Source: Novilysobacter selenitireducens | Lineage (GTDB): Bacteria > Pseudomonadota > Gammaproteobacteria > Xanthomonadales > Xanthomonadaceae | Assembly (NCBI RefSeq): GCF_020026895.1 | Contig: NZ_JAINZW010000001.1 | Coordinates: 682,001 to 746,000 of the forward strand | Length of the DNA stretch: 64,000 bases | Direction of reading: 5' to 3' | Part shown: piece after piece, positions 41,806 to 50,774 of the stretch | Layout of the letters: each line of letters opens with the position of its first letter | How positions within the stretch are numbered: position 1 is the first letter of the stretch | Translations under genes and position numbers: made by a program | Notes under the pieces: generated by a model | Database searches by the model: none | What the model was told of the DNA's origin: nothing | What the model saw: the letters and a program-made list of their open reading frames with translations, nothing else

Positions 41806-43086
41806 CTATGCGTTCTGCGATCGAAGCAGCACGTCCAGGCGCGCCGCCAGCCGGCTCCAGCCGAACTCCGCGACTTCGTCGATGCCCAGCGACAATTCCG
41901 CTGCCAGCGTGCCGGCGTTCTTTCGTACGACCAGCTCGCGCAGGCATGTCGCAATGCTGTCGGCGTCGGACGCCGCGACCCAGCCGCGTTGTTTCCCGCG
42001 CACCAGTGCGGCCACTGCATCGCCAGGGGCGTCGCCCAGATGGAGGATGGGGCGGCCGGCACCCAGGTACTCGTAACACTTGCCGGGCACCTGCATCGCG
42101 TCGCGGTTGGCCAGGTTGACCAGCACATCGGCCTCGCGTTGTGTCGCAATCGCAGCGCGATGTGGCAGGAAGCCGAGCAGCCGGATGCGATCCGGGTGGC
42201 GGTCGATGGCCTCGAGCAATGCATCCGGCGCATGCACGGTGGCGATGTTGAGCCGCACGCCCGGCGTGTCGATCACCGCCTGCAAAAGGGCGTCGGCCGA
42301 CCGGAACGCGTAGAAGCTGCCGGTGTAAAGCAACTCCAGCCGCCGCGTGTCGAATTCGACCGGGCAGACGTCAGTCAGCTCCCCGACATCCTCGAAGCCC
42401 TGTGTGAGCACGCTGATCGGGGCGGTGTGCCCGTGCCGCTCGCGCAACACGTCGCGTGCCGAGGGCGTCGTGACCAGTACGTGCTCGGCCCGGCGGCACA
42501 CCTCGGCCTCCACGCGTTGCGCCCGCGCGCGCCAGCGCGATGGGGTGTACGGGGCGAGTACCGGGTCGGCGAGGTCGGCGATCCAGCGGAAGCCCGCCGC
42601 GCGCGCGCGCAGGCCCAGTTCCAGCGTCGTGGCCGGCTCATGGGAGCTCACCACCACGTCCGGGCGGACATGCTCCAGCAGCGCATCCAGTCGCGCACGG
42701 CCGATCGGCAACCACTCACCGCGCAAGTCGGGGAACCAGACGAACTCGGCCAGCCGCTGCAGCAGGGACGAGAGCTTCTGTTTCCATCCACTGCGCGAGG
42801 CGCGGGCGGGCGGGCGCGCCGTGGCAACGGCGGATTCGGCGTTGCGGCCCCGTTCGCGATGGCGCCGCCGGCGCGCGACCAGTCCCCGGACGTGCCCGGC
42901 GTAGGTGCGATGCACGGTGACTCCGTCGGGCAGCTGGGGCAGTCCTGGTGTGGAACCGCCCAGATCGATGGTCAGTACGTGCACCTCATGGCCCAGGCGA
43001 TGCAGCTCGCGACACAAATAGGCCCAACGCAGCGACTGCGGCGAAGGGCTGGGAGGAAATTCGTAGGCGATCAACAGAAGGCGCAT
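41806..43086 (-). CDS. Glycosyltransferase, group 4-like
   Basis: A 426-residue GT-B enzyme. The N-terminal acceptor domain begins MRLLLIAYEFPPSPSPQSLR, typical of GT4-family sugar transferases, and the C-terminal nucleotide-sugar domain contains LLYTGSFYAFRSADALL and the EYLGAGRPILHLGD motif of donor binding. No membrane anchor is seen. A GTG at 43104 gives a 4-base overlap with the upstream gene and is an alternative start. It is the second gene of a pair with another glycosyltransferase; substrate unknown, perhaps cell-surface polysaccharide. Confidence 0.82.
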   Translation of the reverse strand: MRLLLIAYEFPPSPSPQSLRWAYLCRELHRLGHEVHVLTIDLGGSTPGLPQLPDGVTVHRTYAGHVRGLVARRRRHRERGRNAESAVATARPPARASRSGWKQKLSSLLQRLAEFVWFPDLRGEWLPIGRARLDALLEHVRPDVVVSSHEPATTLELGLRARAAGFRWIADLADPVLAPYTPSRWRARAQRVEAEVCRRAEHVLVTTPSARDVLRERHGHTAPISVLTQGFEDVGELTDVCPVEFDTRRLELLYTGSFYAFRSADALLQAVIDTPGVRLNIATVHAPDALLEAIDRHPDRIRLLGFLPHRAAIATQREADVLVNLANRDAMQVPGKCYEYLGAGRPILHLGDAPGDAVAALVRGKQRGWVAASDADSIATCLRELVVRKNAGTLAAELSLGIDEVAEFGWSRLAARLDVLLRSQNA

Positions 43087-43100
43087 GGTGTGGAGCCGGG

Positions 43101-44399
43101 TCACGGTGCGAGCCGTGCAAAGGTGGCTTCGGCCACGGACAGTGCCATCTGTGGCGAAAAGTGCCGGCGGACGCTCTCTCGTCCCCCATCGGCCAGAGAC
43201 TGCCAGAGCGTGGCGTCGTCGTGGAGCCGCACGACCTGGTCGGCGAACGCGTCCGCATCGTCGGCGACCAGCACATCGCGGCCGGGTTCAAGGTGCATGC
43301 CTTCCACGGCACATGAGGTCGCCACCACGGGCTGCCCATGCGCCATCGCCAGGTTGATCTTGCCCTTCACTCCCGCGCCGAATCGCAGGGGCGCAAGGCC
43401 GACGCGGCAGCCGTCCAGCAACGGTTGCAGGTCCGGTACGTGGCCGTGCATCACGATGCCCGATTCCGCGGGGAACTCCGGCAGGCCCTCCGGCCCCGGC
43501 GCGCCCACCACGTGCAGGCGCACGGCCGGCAGCGCGTCACGCACGCGCGGGAAGATCTCCGCCGACAGCCATGCCACCGCGTCGCGGTTGGGCGGATGGC
43601 GCAGTCCGCCCACGAACAGCAGGTCCCGGCGTTCATTGAAGGGCAGTCCCGCCGAATCGTCACGAATAATGTTGGACAGCACGCGCACGTCGGCGCCGGG
43701 CAACTGCCCGAGGAGCATGTCGCGTTCGATCGGGCTGACCACCCAGGTCGCATCCGCCATGCGTACGAGTCCAAGCTCGCGTCGACGCGTGGCGTCGGCG
43801 GAACGCCGGAGACTCGTGCTTGCGCGCATGTCGGCTTCGCGTCGTTCGCGCAGGTGGTGCAGGTCGACGGTGTCGAACACCAGCGTGGCCGACGGCGCGA
43901 CCGAACGCAGGAACGGCAACCAGTGTCCGGCGGTGTCGTGCCGGCACAGGATCGCCGACGAAAGAGTGGCAGCGTTCTCGCGAACCCATGCGTCGGGACG
44001 CCGCTGTTGCGGGACATGGACGCCATCGGTGCGCAATGCATCGACGGCGTTTCCGGAGCAAGCACCGTCATCGGCGACGAACGCGACTGCATGCCCCGCC
44101 GACACCAGCGCCCTCATCAGCTCGACGATGCGCAACGATCCCGAATCCCGGTCAGGCTGCGGCAGTGCGGTGTCCACGACCAGAACCCAGGGTCGCGTGG
44201 TATCGAGCGCCGTGGATGGGGTTGGCGTGCTCGTCGTCCGGGTCGCCGCGCCTGTACCGGACGGGGTGGCGCGCGACCGCAGCATCGCGCGGCGCACCGT
44301 GGGCACCCAACCGTTCGACAACAGGCTCCTCCACGTCCGGCGGATCAGATTTGTGTGACGCCGGAAATGGAACAGCAGGGTCGGATGCATGGGCGACAT
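43101..44399 (-). CDS. Glycosyltransferase, GT4-like
   Basis: A 432-residue protein. After a basic N-terminal segment of about 75 residues it has a GT-B fold: VLVVDTALPQPDRDSGSLRI at the start of the acceptor domain, LLFVGGLRHPPNRDAVAWL opening the donor domain, and VGLAPLRFGAGVKGKINLAM followed by HGQPVVATSCAVEGM as the sugar-nucleotide site. ATG 44399 or 44390 may be used. It is divergent from the penicillin-binding protein gene, with a hairpin CGCTCG-atgaa-CGAGCG at 44403-44419 just upstream. Likely transcribed with the following glycosyltransferase. Confidence 0.8.
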   Translation of the reverse strand: MSPMHPTLLFHFRRHTNLIRRTWRSLLSNGWVPTVRRAMLRSRATPSGTGAATRTTSTPTPSTALDTTRPWVLVVDTALPQPDRDSGSLRIVELMRALVSAGHAVAFVADDGACSGNAVDALRTDGVHVPQQRRPDAWVRENAATLSSAILCRHDTAGHWLPFLRSVAPSATLVFDTVDLHHLRERREADMRASTSLRRSADATRRRELGLVRMADATWVVSPIERDMLLGQLPGADVRVLSNIIRDDSAGLPFNERRDLLFVGGLRHPPNRDAVAWLSAEIFPRVRDALPAVRLHVVGAPGPEGLPEFPAESGIVMHGHVPDLQPLLDGCRVGLAPLRFGAGVKGKINLAMAHGQPVVATSCAVEGMHLEPGRDVLVADDADAFADQVVRLHDDATLWQSLADGGRESVRRHFSPQMALSVAEATFARLAP

Positions 44400-44517
44400 A
44401 GCCGCTCGATGAACGAGCGCGGCATGATACCGACGTTGGCCGGTACACGGCCGCGGTAGGGGCAGGTCGGTGCGATAGACTCGGCCGATCACTTGCTCTG
44501 CAGGCTCCGTCGCGCCC

Positions 44518-46914
44518 GTGGCCCGAACCGATTACGACGACGATTTCGACTCCGACGACACCGCGCAGGGCGATCCGCCCCAATGGCGCCGCCGCCTGGT
44601 CACCTGGACGCTGGCGGCGATCGGGCTGGGCCTGGGGTTCCTGATCCCCTACACGCTGTACCTCAACCACGAGGTCGGCGAGCGCTTCGACCAGTTGCGC
44701 TGGCAGATCCCCACGCGCGTGTTCGCGCGGCCGCTGGAACTGGCGCCTGGCGTGGCGATGGGCCCGGAAACGCTGAAGACGGAACTCGATGCCGCGGCCT
44801 ACCGGGAGGGCGACGGCCGCCGGCCCGGCAGCTATGCACGCGATGGCCGGCGCTGGCGGATCTCCAGCCGCGGGTTCGACGACATCGATGGCACCGTGCC
44901 GGCGCGCCGCATCGAAGTGGTCGTGTCCGGTGGCCGGGTCTCCAGCGTCCGCGATGCCGGGACCAAGCGCGAGCTGAAGTCGGCACGCCTGGACCCCGCC
45001 CGCATCGCCACCCTCTACGGGCAGAAGCAGGAAGAGCGCCGCCTGGTGAACATCCAGGAGGTGCCGGAGTTGCTGGTCACCGCCCTGCAGGCGGTGGAGG
45101 ACCGAGATTTCGCGCACCACCACGGCATCGACCTTTCGGGCATGGCCCGCGCGGCGTGGGTCAACTTCCGTGCCGGCGAAGCCCGCCAGGGCGCCAGCAC
45201 GCTGACCCAGCAGCTGGCCCGCAGCGGCCTGCTCGGCATCGGGCGCGAGCAGACGTGGTCGCGCAAGTTCAATGAAATCCTGTACGCGATGCTGATCGAG
45301 GCGCGCTACGACAAGGACGTGATCCTCGAGGCGTACCTCAACCAGGTGTACCTGGGCCAGCGCGGCGCGCAGGCGATCCACGGCGTGGCCGCCGGCGCCG
45401 AGTTCTGGTTCGGGCGCGACCTCGCCGACCTCAGCCCCGAGCAGATCGCGCTGATGGTCGGCATCGTGCGCGGGCCGTCGTACTACGACCCGCGCCGGCA
45501 CCCGGAGCGTGCCCGCGAGCGCCGCGACTTCGCACTGGGCGAGATGCATGAAACCGGTTTGCTCGACGATGCCGAGTACAAGGCGGCACTCGAAGCGCCG
45601 CTGGGTGTCACCGAGAAGCCCGGCAGCGTGGCTGCGAACCGCTTCCCGGCGTACGTCGACCTCATCCGGCGGCAACTGGCGCGCGAGTACCCGGCCGATG
45701 CGCTGGCCGGCGCCGGGCTCCGCGTGATGAGTTCGATGGTGCCGTCGGCCCAGGCCCAGGCCGAGGGGGCGGTCGTCCGTACCCTGGAGAGCCTGGACAA
45801 CGACAAGCGCCCGCCGCTGGAAGCCGGCGTGGTGGTGACCGATGTGCACAACGGCGACGTGGTGGCGGTCGTCGGCAGCCGTAACGTCGCCGTCCACGGC
45901 TTCAACCGCGCGATCGAGGCGCAACGCCCGGTGGGCTCGCTGCTCAAGCCCTTCGTCAACCTGCTGGCGCTCGCCCAGCCCGAGCGCTTTTCGCTGGCCA
46001 GTTGGGTGGACGACTCGCCGGTCACGGTGTCGCTGGGCCGCGGCCGCGAGTGGAGCCCGAAGAATTCCGACGGCCGCAGCCACGGCAGCGTGCGCCTGAT
46101 CGATGCGCTCGCGCAGTCCTACAACCAGGCCACGGTGCGCATCGGCATGCAGGTCGCGCCCGAGCGGTTGGCCGACCTGGTCCGTACGCTGGCCGGCATC
46201 GAGGCCGAACCCAACCCTGCCCTGATCCTGGGCTCGCTGGACCAGAGCCCGTATGCGATGGCGCAGCTCTACCAGTTCCTGGCCTCGGGCGGTGAGATCC
46301 AGCCGTTGCACGCGGTGCGCGGCGTGGTCGATGCCGATGGCCGCACGCTCAACCGCTACGACAAGGCGCCGGCCCCGGCACAGGAGGGCGACGCGATCGC
46401 GGCGCGCCTGATCACCATCGCGCTGCAGCACGCCGTCACCAACGGTACGGCGCGTCGCCTCATGGCCGACGGCCTGGGCCGCCTGTCGCCGGCCGGCAAG
46501 ACCGGCACCAGCAACGACGGCCGCGACAGCTGGTTCGCGGGTTGGACCGGCGACCACCTCGCCGTGGTGTGGGTCGGCAATGACCAGAACGAGTCCACCG
46601 GCCTGTACGGCGCCAGCGGCGCGATGCGCGTGTGGTCGTCGATGTTCTCGCGCCTGCCGACGTCGAAGCTCGAGGTCGGCGACGAAGGCATCGAATGGCA
46701 CTGGGTGGTGGGCTCCAACGTGCGTGACGCGCAATGCCCGGGCGCGCGACGGTTCGCATTCGTGGCGGGCTTCGCGCCGCCGTATTCGCCGTGCCCGGCC
46801 CCGGAGCCGGTAGAGCCGGAGTCCGGCGGTTGGCGCGACTGGTTCGGCTTTGGCGATCGCGACGACGAGCCCGAGCCGCCGCCGCAGCAGCAGCCGACGG
46901 GAGAGGAGCTGTGA
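44518..46914 (+). CDS. mrcB: Penicillin-binding protein 1B
   Basis: Bifunctional peptidoglycan glycosyltransferase/transpeptidase, partner of CpoB and the Tol system at division. At 798 residues from the GTG at 44518 it has an acidic cytoplasmic tail (DYDDDFDSDDTAQGD), one membrane helix, a UB2H domain (FARPLELAPGVAMG onward), the GT51 domain with the catalytic Glu in VEDRDFAHHHGIDLSGM and GASTLTQQLARSG, and the transpeptidase with GSLLKPF (S-x-x-K), QSYNQATV (S-x-N) and SPAGKTGTSND (KTG). Its stop overlaps the lipoprotein GTG. A possible -10 TAGACT lies at 44476-44481. Confidence 0.93.
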   Translation: MARTDYDDDFDSDDTAQGDPPQWRRRLVTWTLAAIGLGLGFLIPYTLYLNHEVGERFDQLRWQIPTRVFARPLELAPGVAMGPETLKTELDAAAYREGDGRRPGSYARDGRRWRISSRGFDDIDGTVPARRIEVVVSGGRVSSVRDAGTKRELKSARLDPARIATLYGQKQEERRLVNIQEVPELLVTALQAVEDRDFAHHHGIDLSGMARAAWVNFRAGEARQGASTLTQQLARSGLLGIGREQTWSRKFNEILYAMLIEARYDKDVILEAYLNQVYLGQRGAQAIHGVAAGAEFWFGRDLADLSPEQIALMVGIVRGPSYYDPRRHPERARERRDFALGEMHETGLLDDAEYKAALEAPLGVTEKPGSVAANRFPAYVDLIRRQLAREYPADALAGAGLRVMSSMVPSAQAQAEGAVVRTLESLDNDKRPPLEAGVVVTDVHNGDVVAVVGSRNVAVHGFNRAIEAQRPVGSLLKPFVNLLALAQPERFSLASWVDDSPVTVSLGRGREWSPKNSDGRSHGSVRLIDALAQSYNQATVRIGMQVAPERLADLVRTLAGIEAEPNPALILGSLDQSPYAMAQLYQFLASGGEIQPLHAVRGVVDADGRTLNRYDKAPAPAQEGDAIAARLITIALQHAVTNGTARRLMADGLGRLSPAGKTGTSNDGRDSWFAGWTGDHLAVVWVGNDQNESTGLYGASGAMRVWSSMFSRLPTSKLEVGDEGIEWHWVVGSNVRDAQCPGARRFAFVAGFAPPYSPCPAPEPVEPESGGWRDWFGFGDRDDEPEPPPQQQPTGEEL

Positions 46915-47450
46915 CCCGAGCGATCAAGTCCGCACTGGTGGGGACCGGCCTTGCCGGACTGCTGGCCGCATGCGCAACCGGCACGCCCGAGCCGGCCGTG
47001 CCGGCCTTCGATACCGCCGCCGCGGTACGCGCCGTGCGCGCGGCAGGCGAGGTGGACGACAAGGAGCTGAGCGTGCAGCCGCTGCGCGACCCGCAGGTCG
47101 AGGACCTGCGCCAGGACGCGGTGGCGCTGGAGGCACGCGGCATGGTGCAGGGCGCAGCCGACGCGCTGGACCGCGCACTGGCGATCACGCCGGATGATCC
47201 GGCGCTGCTGCAGGAGCGGGCGGAACTCGCGCTGCTGCTGGGCGACACCGGCATGGCGGCGCAGCTGGCCACGCGCGCGTTCGAACTGGGTTCGCAGGTC
47301 GGCCCGCTTTGCAGGCGGCATTGGGAAACCATTGCCCAGGTCCGGCTGGCGACGCCGTCGCCGGCGGAAGGTGCGCCTGCAGCCGCCTCGGTCGAACAGG
47401 CGCGCGAGCGCCGCGACGCCTGCACCGTCGCCCCGCCCCCGCGGTTTTGA
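46911..47450 (+). CDS. TPR-like lipoprotein
   Basis: A 179-residue lipoprotein: signal AIKSALVGTGLAGLLAACAT with a lipobox LAAC. The mature part has a helical repeat region with TPR character (ALEARGMVQGAADALDRALAI, then PDDPALLQERAELALLLGD). It begins at a GTG four bases into the PBP1B stop with GAGAGGAG before it, and ends in a TTGA overlap with the helicase frame. Such lipoproteins next to PBP1B genes might act like LpoB, but there is no visible similarity to LpoB; function unknown. Confidence 0.75.
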   Translation: MTRAIKSALVGTGLAGLLAACATGTPEPAVPAFDTAAAVRAVRAAGEVDDKELSVQPLRDPQVEDLRQDAVALEARGMVQGAADALDRALAITPDDPALLQERAELALLLGDTGMAAQLATRAFELGSQVGPLCRRHWETIAQVRLATPSPAEGAPAAASVEQARERRDACTVAPPPRF

Positions 47451-47455
47451 CGGTA

Positions 47456-49837
47456 GTGGACGGCGGGCGGCTCGCGGGGGCATCGCGTGCGGCCCTGGAG
47501 GAGGGCGGCGACCTGGCGCGCGCGATTGCCGCGTTCGCGCCGCGCCCCGCGCAGCAGGACCTGGCCGTCGCAATCGCAGAGTCATTTGAAAGCCGCGAAG
47601 CGTTGCTGGCCGAGGCGGGCACCGGTACCGGCAAGACCTTCGCCTACCTGGTGCCGGCGATCCTGTCGGGGCTGCGCACCATCGTGTCGACCGGCACGCG
47701 CGCGCTGCAGGACCAGCTCTACCACCGCGACCTGCCGCGCGTGCGCGACGCGCTCGGTGTCGGGGTGAAGACCGCGCTGCTGAAAGGCCGCGCCAACTAC
47801 CTGTGCCACTACCGGCTCAACCAGGCCAAGGGCGAGCCGCGCTTCGGCAGCCGCGAGATGGCCGCGCAGTTCCAGCGCATCGTCGCGTGGGCCGGGCGCA
47901 CGCGCATGGGCGACCTGGCCGAGCTCGAAGCGCTGCCGGATGACTCCCCACTGGTGCCGATGGTCACCTCGACCGCCGACAACTGCCTGGGCAGCGAATG
48001 CCCGTTCTTTTCCGAATGCTTCGTCGTGCAGGCGCGCCAGCGTGCGCAGGCCGCCGACATCGTGGTGGTCAACCACCACCTGCTGCTGGCCGACCTCGCG
48101 CTCAAGCAGGAGGGCTTCGGCGAAATCCTGCCGGGCGCGGCGGCGTTCGTAGTCGACGAAGCGCACCAGTTGCCCGAGCTCGCTTCGCAGTTCTTCGGCG
48201 AGGCGCTGAGCGCGAGGCCACTGGTCGAACTGGCCCGCGACACGCTGGCCGAATGCAAGCAGGCACCGTCGGCGCTGGCGGTACTGCAGGAACCGGCGCG
48301 CGCGCTGGAGCTCGCGGTCCGTGCACTGCGCGCGTCGATGGACGAGTTGCCCGTGCGTGGCACCCGGCAACGCGCTGCCGAAGATGCCAACGTCGAGGCC
48401 GCGCTGGATGCCTTGTTCAACGCACTGCGCGGCCTGCACGCCGCGCTGATGCCCCTGCGCGAGGCGGCACCCGGGTTCGACAGCTGCGTCGCGCGGGCCA
48501 AGGAGTTCGAGAACCGGCTGCTGCGGTGGCGGGGCCACCGCGTCGGCGTGGCGTCGGAATACTCTGCTGCAAACCAAGTCCCTGACGACGGTGCGGACGA
48601 TTCAGAGGCCGGCGGCCGCCATCCATTGCCGTCATTCCCGCGAAGGCGGGAATCCATGGACGTGGACTCATCCCGCGACGGGGCCATGCAGCCACTGGAT
48701 GCTGGCACCACTGATGAGGACAGCGGTCGCGTGCCTGATACAGGCGTCCCGCCGGGTGCGTCCCCCTGCGATGAGCCGGACGCAGGCACCGCTGACGACG
48801 ACGGGACAAGAGCGCCCGTTGGATGCGTTGCGTCGGGTGGGTCCCTCTGCGCTGGACCGGCAACAGGCGCCGCTGACGAAGACGGGACGGGCGTGCCCGT
48901 TGGATGCGTCGCGTCGGGTGGGTCCCTCTGCGCTGAACCGGACACAGGCACCGCTTACGACAACGACGGTAGCGTGCTTTGGTACGAGCTCACCGCGCGT
49001 GGGTTCCGCTTGAGCCGCACGCCGCTGGACGTCGCCGGTCCGCTGGCGCAACACCGCGCGCGTTCGCAGGCGGCGTGGGTGTTCACCTCGGCCACGCTGG
49101 CCATTGGCGGGCGCTTCGAGCACTACGCAATCAAGCTGGGGCTTTCCAAGCCGCGCACGCTGCTGGCACCCAGCCCGTTCGATTGGCCGCGGCAGGCGCT
49201 GTGCTACCAGCCCACGCGCATGCCCGAGCCGGCGTCGCGCGACTACACGGCCGCGGTGATCGATGCGGTGCTGCCGGTGCTGGAGGCCTCGGGCGGACGC
49301 GCCTTCGTGCTGTTCGCCTCGCACCGGGCGCTGCGCGAGGCGGCCGCCGAGCTGCGCGAGCACGGGGCGTGGCCGCTGTTCGTGCAGGGCGAGGCGCCGC
49401 GCTCGATCCTGCTGGAGCGCTTCCGCGCATCCGGCAATGGCGTGTTGCTGGGCACGGCCAGCTTCCGCGAGGGCGTGGACGTGGCCGGCGACGCGCTGAG
49501 CGTGGTGGTGATCGACAAGCTGCCCTTCGCCGCGCCCGACGACCCGGTGTTCGAGGCGCGGCTGGAGGCGATCCGCCGCAGCGGCGGCAACCCGTTCCGC
49601 GACGAGCAGCTGCCGCAGGCGGTGATCGCCCTCAAGCAGGGTGCCGGCCGCCTGATCCGCACCGAAACCGACCGCGGCGTGCTGGTGCTGTGCGACCCGC
49701 GGCTGACCAGCAAGAGCTATGGCCGCGTCTTCATGGAGTCGTTGCCGCCGTTGCCGCGCACGCGCCGGATCGACGACGTCGAGGCCTTCTTTGCGCCAGA
49801 ATCCGTGCCCCTGACGGGAACCGACCATGACGGCTGA
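47456..49837 (+). CDS. DinG/YoaA-family ATP-dependent helicase with repeat insertion
   Basis: Iron-sulfur superfamily 2 helicase (XPD-like), acting in DNA repair. Motifs: Q region PAQQDLAVAIAESF, Walker A AEAGTGTGKTFAYLVPA, four cluster Cys around KGRANYLCHYRL and CLGSECPFFSECF, DEAH in FVVDEAHQLPE, the C-terminal VFTSATLAIGG, and QAVIALKQGAGRLIRTETD. At 793 residues it is 100-150 longer than YoaA. The excess is a low-complexity segment at about residues 367-505 that contains a translated palindromic repeat (PSFPRRRESMD) and three in-frame 27-residue repeats. The frame stays open on both sides, so the gene appears functional. A TTG at 47447 is an alternative start. Confidence 0.9.
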   Translation: MDGGRLAGASRAALEEGGDLARAIAAFAPRPAQQDLAVAIAESFESREALLAEAGTGTGKTFAYLVPAILSGLRTIVSTGTRALQDQLYHRDLPRVRDALGVGVKTALLKGRANYLCHYRLNQAKGEPRFGSREMAAQFQRIVAWAGRTRMGDLAELEALPDDSPLVPMVTSTADNCLGSECPFFSECFVVQARQRAQAADIVVVNHHLLLADLALKQEGFGEILPGAAAFVVDEAHQLPELASQFFGEALSARPLVELARDTLAECKQAPSALAVLQEPARALELAVRALRASMDELPVRGTRQRAAEDANVEAALDALFNALRGLHAALMPLREAAPGFDSCVARAKEFENRLLRWRGHRVGVASEYSAANQVPDDGADDSEAGGRHPLPSFPRRRESMDVDSSRDGAMQPLDAGTTDEDSGRVPDTGVPPGASPCDEPDAGTADDDGTRAPVGCVASGGSLCAGPATGAADEDGTGVPVGCVASGGSLCAEPDTGTAYDNDGSVLWYELTARGFRLSRTPLDVAGPLAQHRARSQAAWVFTSATLAIGGRFEHYAIKLGLSKPRTLLAPSPFDWPRQALCYQPTRMPEPASRDYTAAVIDAVLPVLEASGGRAFVLFASHRALREAAAELREHGAWPLFVQGEAPRSILLERFRASGNGVLLGTASFREGVDVAGDALSVVVIDKLPFAAPDDPVFEARLEAIRRSGGNPFRDEQLPQAVIALKQGAGRLIRTETDRGVLVLCDPRLTSKSYGRVFMESLPPLPRTRRIDDVEAFFAPESVPLTGTDHDG
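48634..48653. repeat. Palindromic repeat inside the helicase gene
   Basis: ATTCCCGC-gaag-GCGGGAAT is a perfect 8-bp stem, the core of the widespread proteobacterial intergenic repeat that reads SFPRRRES when translated. Here it lies inside a coding region, in frame. Confidence 0.85.
48701..48943 (+). repeat. 81-bp tandem repeat, three in-frame units
   Basis: Units at 48701-48781, 48782-48862 and 48863-48943, each coding 27 residues, with a broken fourth starting at 48944. Units 2 and 3 are near-identical (core PVGCVASGGSLCA); unit 1 is diverged. The helicase frame runs through all of them. Confidence 0.85.
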
Positions 49838-49870
49838 CAGACAGCACGCCCGTGCGTGCAGGGTGGAGCG

Positions 49871-50566
49871 ATGAAGCTGCTTGCGTTCGAGCTGGCGACC
49901 GAGGCCTGTTCGGTCGCGCTGTGGAACGACGGCGAGGTGGCCGAGCGGTTCGAGCTTGCGCCGCGACGGCACGCGGAGCTCGCGCTGCCGTGGGCGGAGG
50001 CGCTGCTGGCCGAAGCGGGCATCGCGCGGTCGCAGCTCGATGCGATCGCGGTCGGGCGCGGACCCGGCGCGTTCACCGGCGTGCGCTTGGCGATCGCAGT
50101 GGGGCAGGGCATCGCGCTGGCGTTGGACCGGCCGCTGGTGCCGGTGTCGACGCTGGCGGTGCTGGCGATGCGCGCGGCCGGCCCGCGCGTGCTCGCCGCC
50201 ATCGATGCGCGCATGGGCGAGGTGTACCTGGGCGCCTTCGAGCGCGTCGACGGCTACGTCCGCGCACTGTCGGACGAGGTGCTGGGCGCACCGGGTTCGG
50301 TGCCTGTTCCGGAGGGCGAGTGGCATGGCGTGGGCACCGGATTCGCCGCGGGTGAGGGTGCACTCGTGCAGCGGCTCCGCGGCCACTCGACGTCGCATCT
50401 GGTGCATGTCGACGACACGCAGTTGCCGCATGCCGCGGATCTTGCGTGCCTGGCGGCCGTGGCGTTCGAACAGGGCGGCGCAGTCGCGGCCGACGCGGTG
50501 GAGCCGGCCTACCTGCGCAACAACGTGGCGCTGACGCTGGTCGAGCAACGGGCGCTGCGGAAGTAA
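49871..50566 (+). CDS. tsaB: tRNA threonylcarbamoyladenosine synthesis protein TsaB
   Basis: Partner of TsaD in making the t6A base next to the anticodon in ANN-decoding tRNAs (including the tRNA-Lys in this window). At 231 residues it is an ASKHA-fold protein with MKLLAFELATEACSVALW at the start, RHAELALPWAEALLAEAG, and VGRGPGAFTGVRLAIAVGQG, the family signature. The ATG at 49871 is preceded by GGTGGAG. It is followed by a repeat-bearing spacer. Confidence 0.94.
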   Translation: MKLLAFELATEACSVALWNDGEVAERFELAPRRHAELALPWAEALLAEAGIARSQLDAIAVGRGPGAFTGVRLAIAVGQGIALALDRPLVPVSTLAVLAMRAAGPRVLAAIDARMGEVYLGAFERVDGYVRALSDEVLGAPGSVPVPEGEWHGVGTGFAAGEGALVQRLRGHSTSHLVHVDDTQLPHAADLACLAAVAFEQGGAVAADAVEPAYLRNNVALTLVEQRALRK

Positions 50567-50641
50567 CCTGGGGAGCGGGACGGGCCCCCGTGATCCGGGT
50601 CTGGCTTCAAACTCAACCGGTGTCCTGGTCCCGCACATGTC

Positions 50642-50711
50642 TGTAGGAGCGACGTAAGTCGCGATGGTCGGCGTCCGAAGCTGCGTGGTCGCGACTTACG
50701 TCGCTCCTGCA
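50642..50711. repeat. REP-like inverted repeat pair
   Basis: TGTAGGAGCGACGTAAGTCG (50642-50661, continuing CGA) faces its inverted copy at 50689-50711 with one mismatch across 23 bases. It is the same ACGTAAGT-type unit as the inner repeat at 1591-1614. It lies in the 208-bp spacer between the convergent tsaB and tonB genes and may act as a terminator. Confidence 0.85.
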
Positions 50712-50774
50712 GGAGGCCTTCGGTCAGCGCTGTCGGCAGAACACTTCGGCATGGAAGCGTTCGACCAAGCGACG

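Noticed and set aside
44152-46734. An 860-codon minus-strand open frame opposite the penicillin-binding protein gene
   Set aside because: Antisense shadow; the plus-strand protein has complete glycosyltransferase and transpeptidase motifs.
48701-48943. The 81-bp repeats considered as a CRISPR array
   Set aside because: Units are directly abutting with no spacers, the frame stays open, and no cas genes are present.
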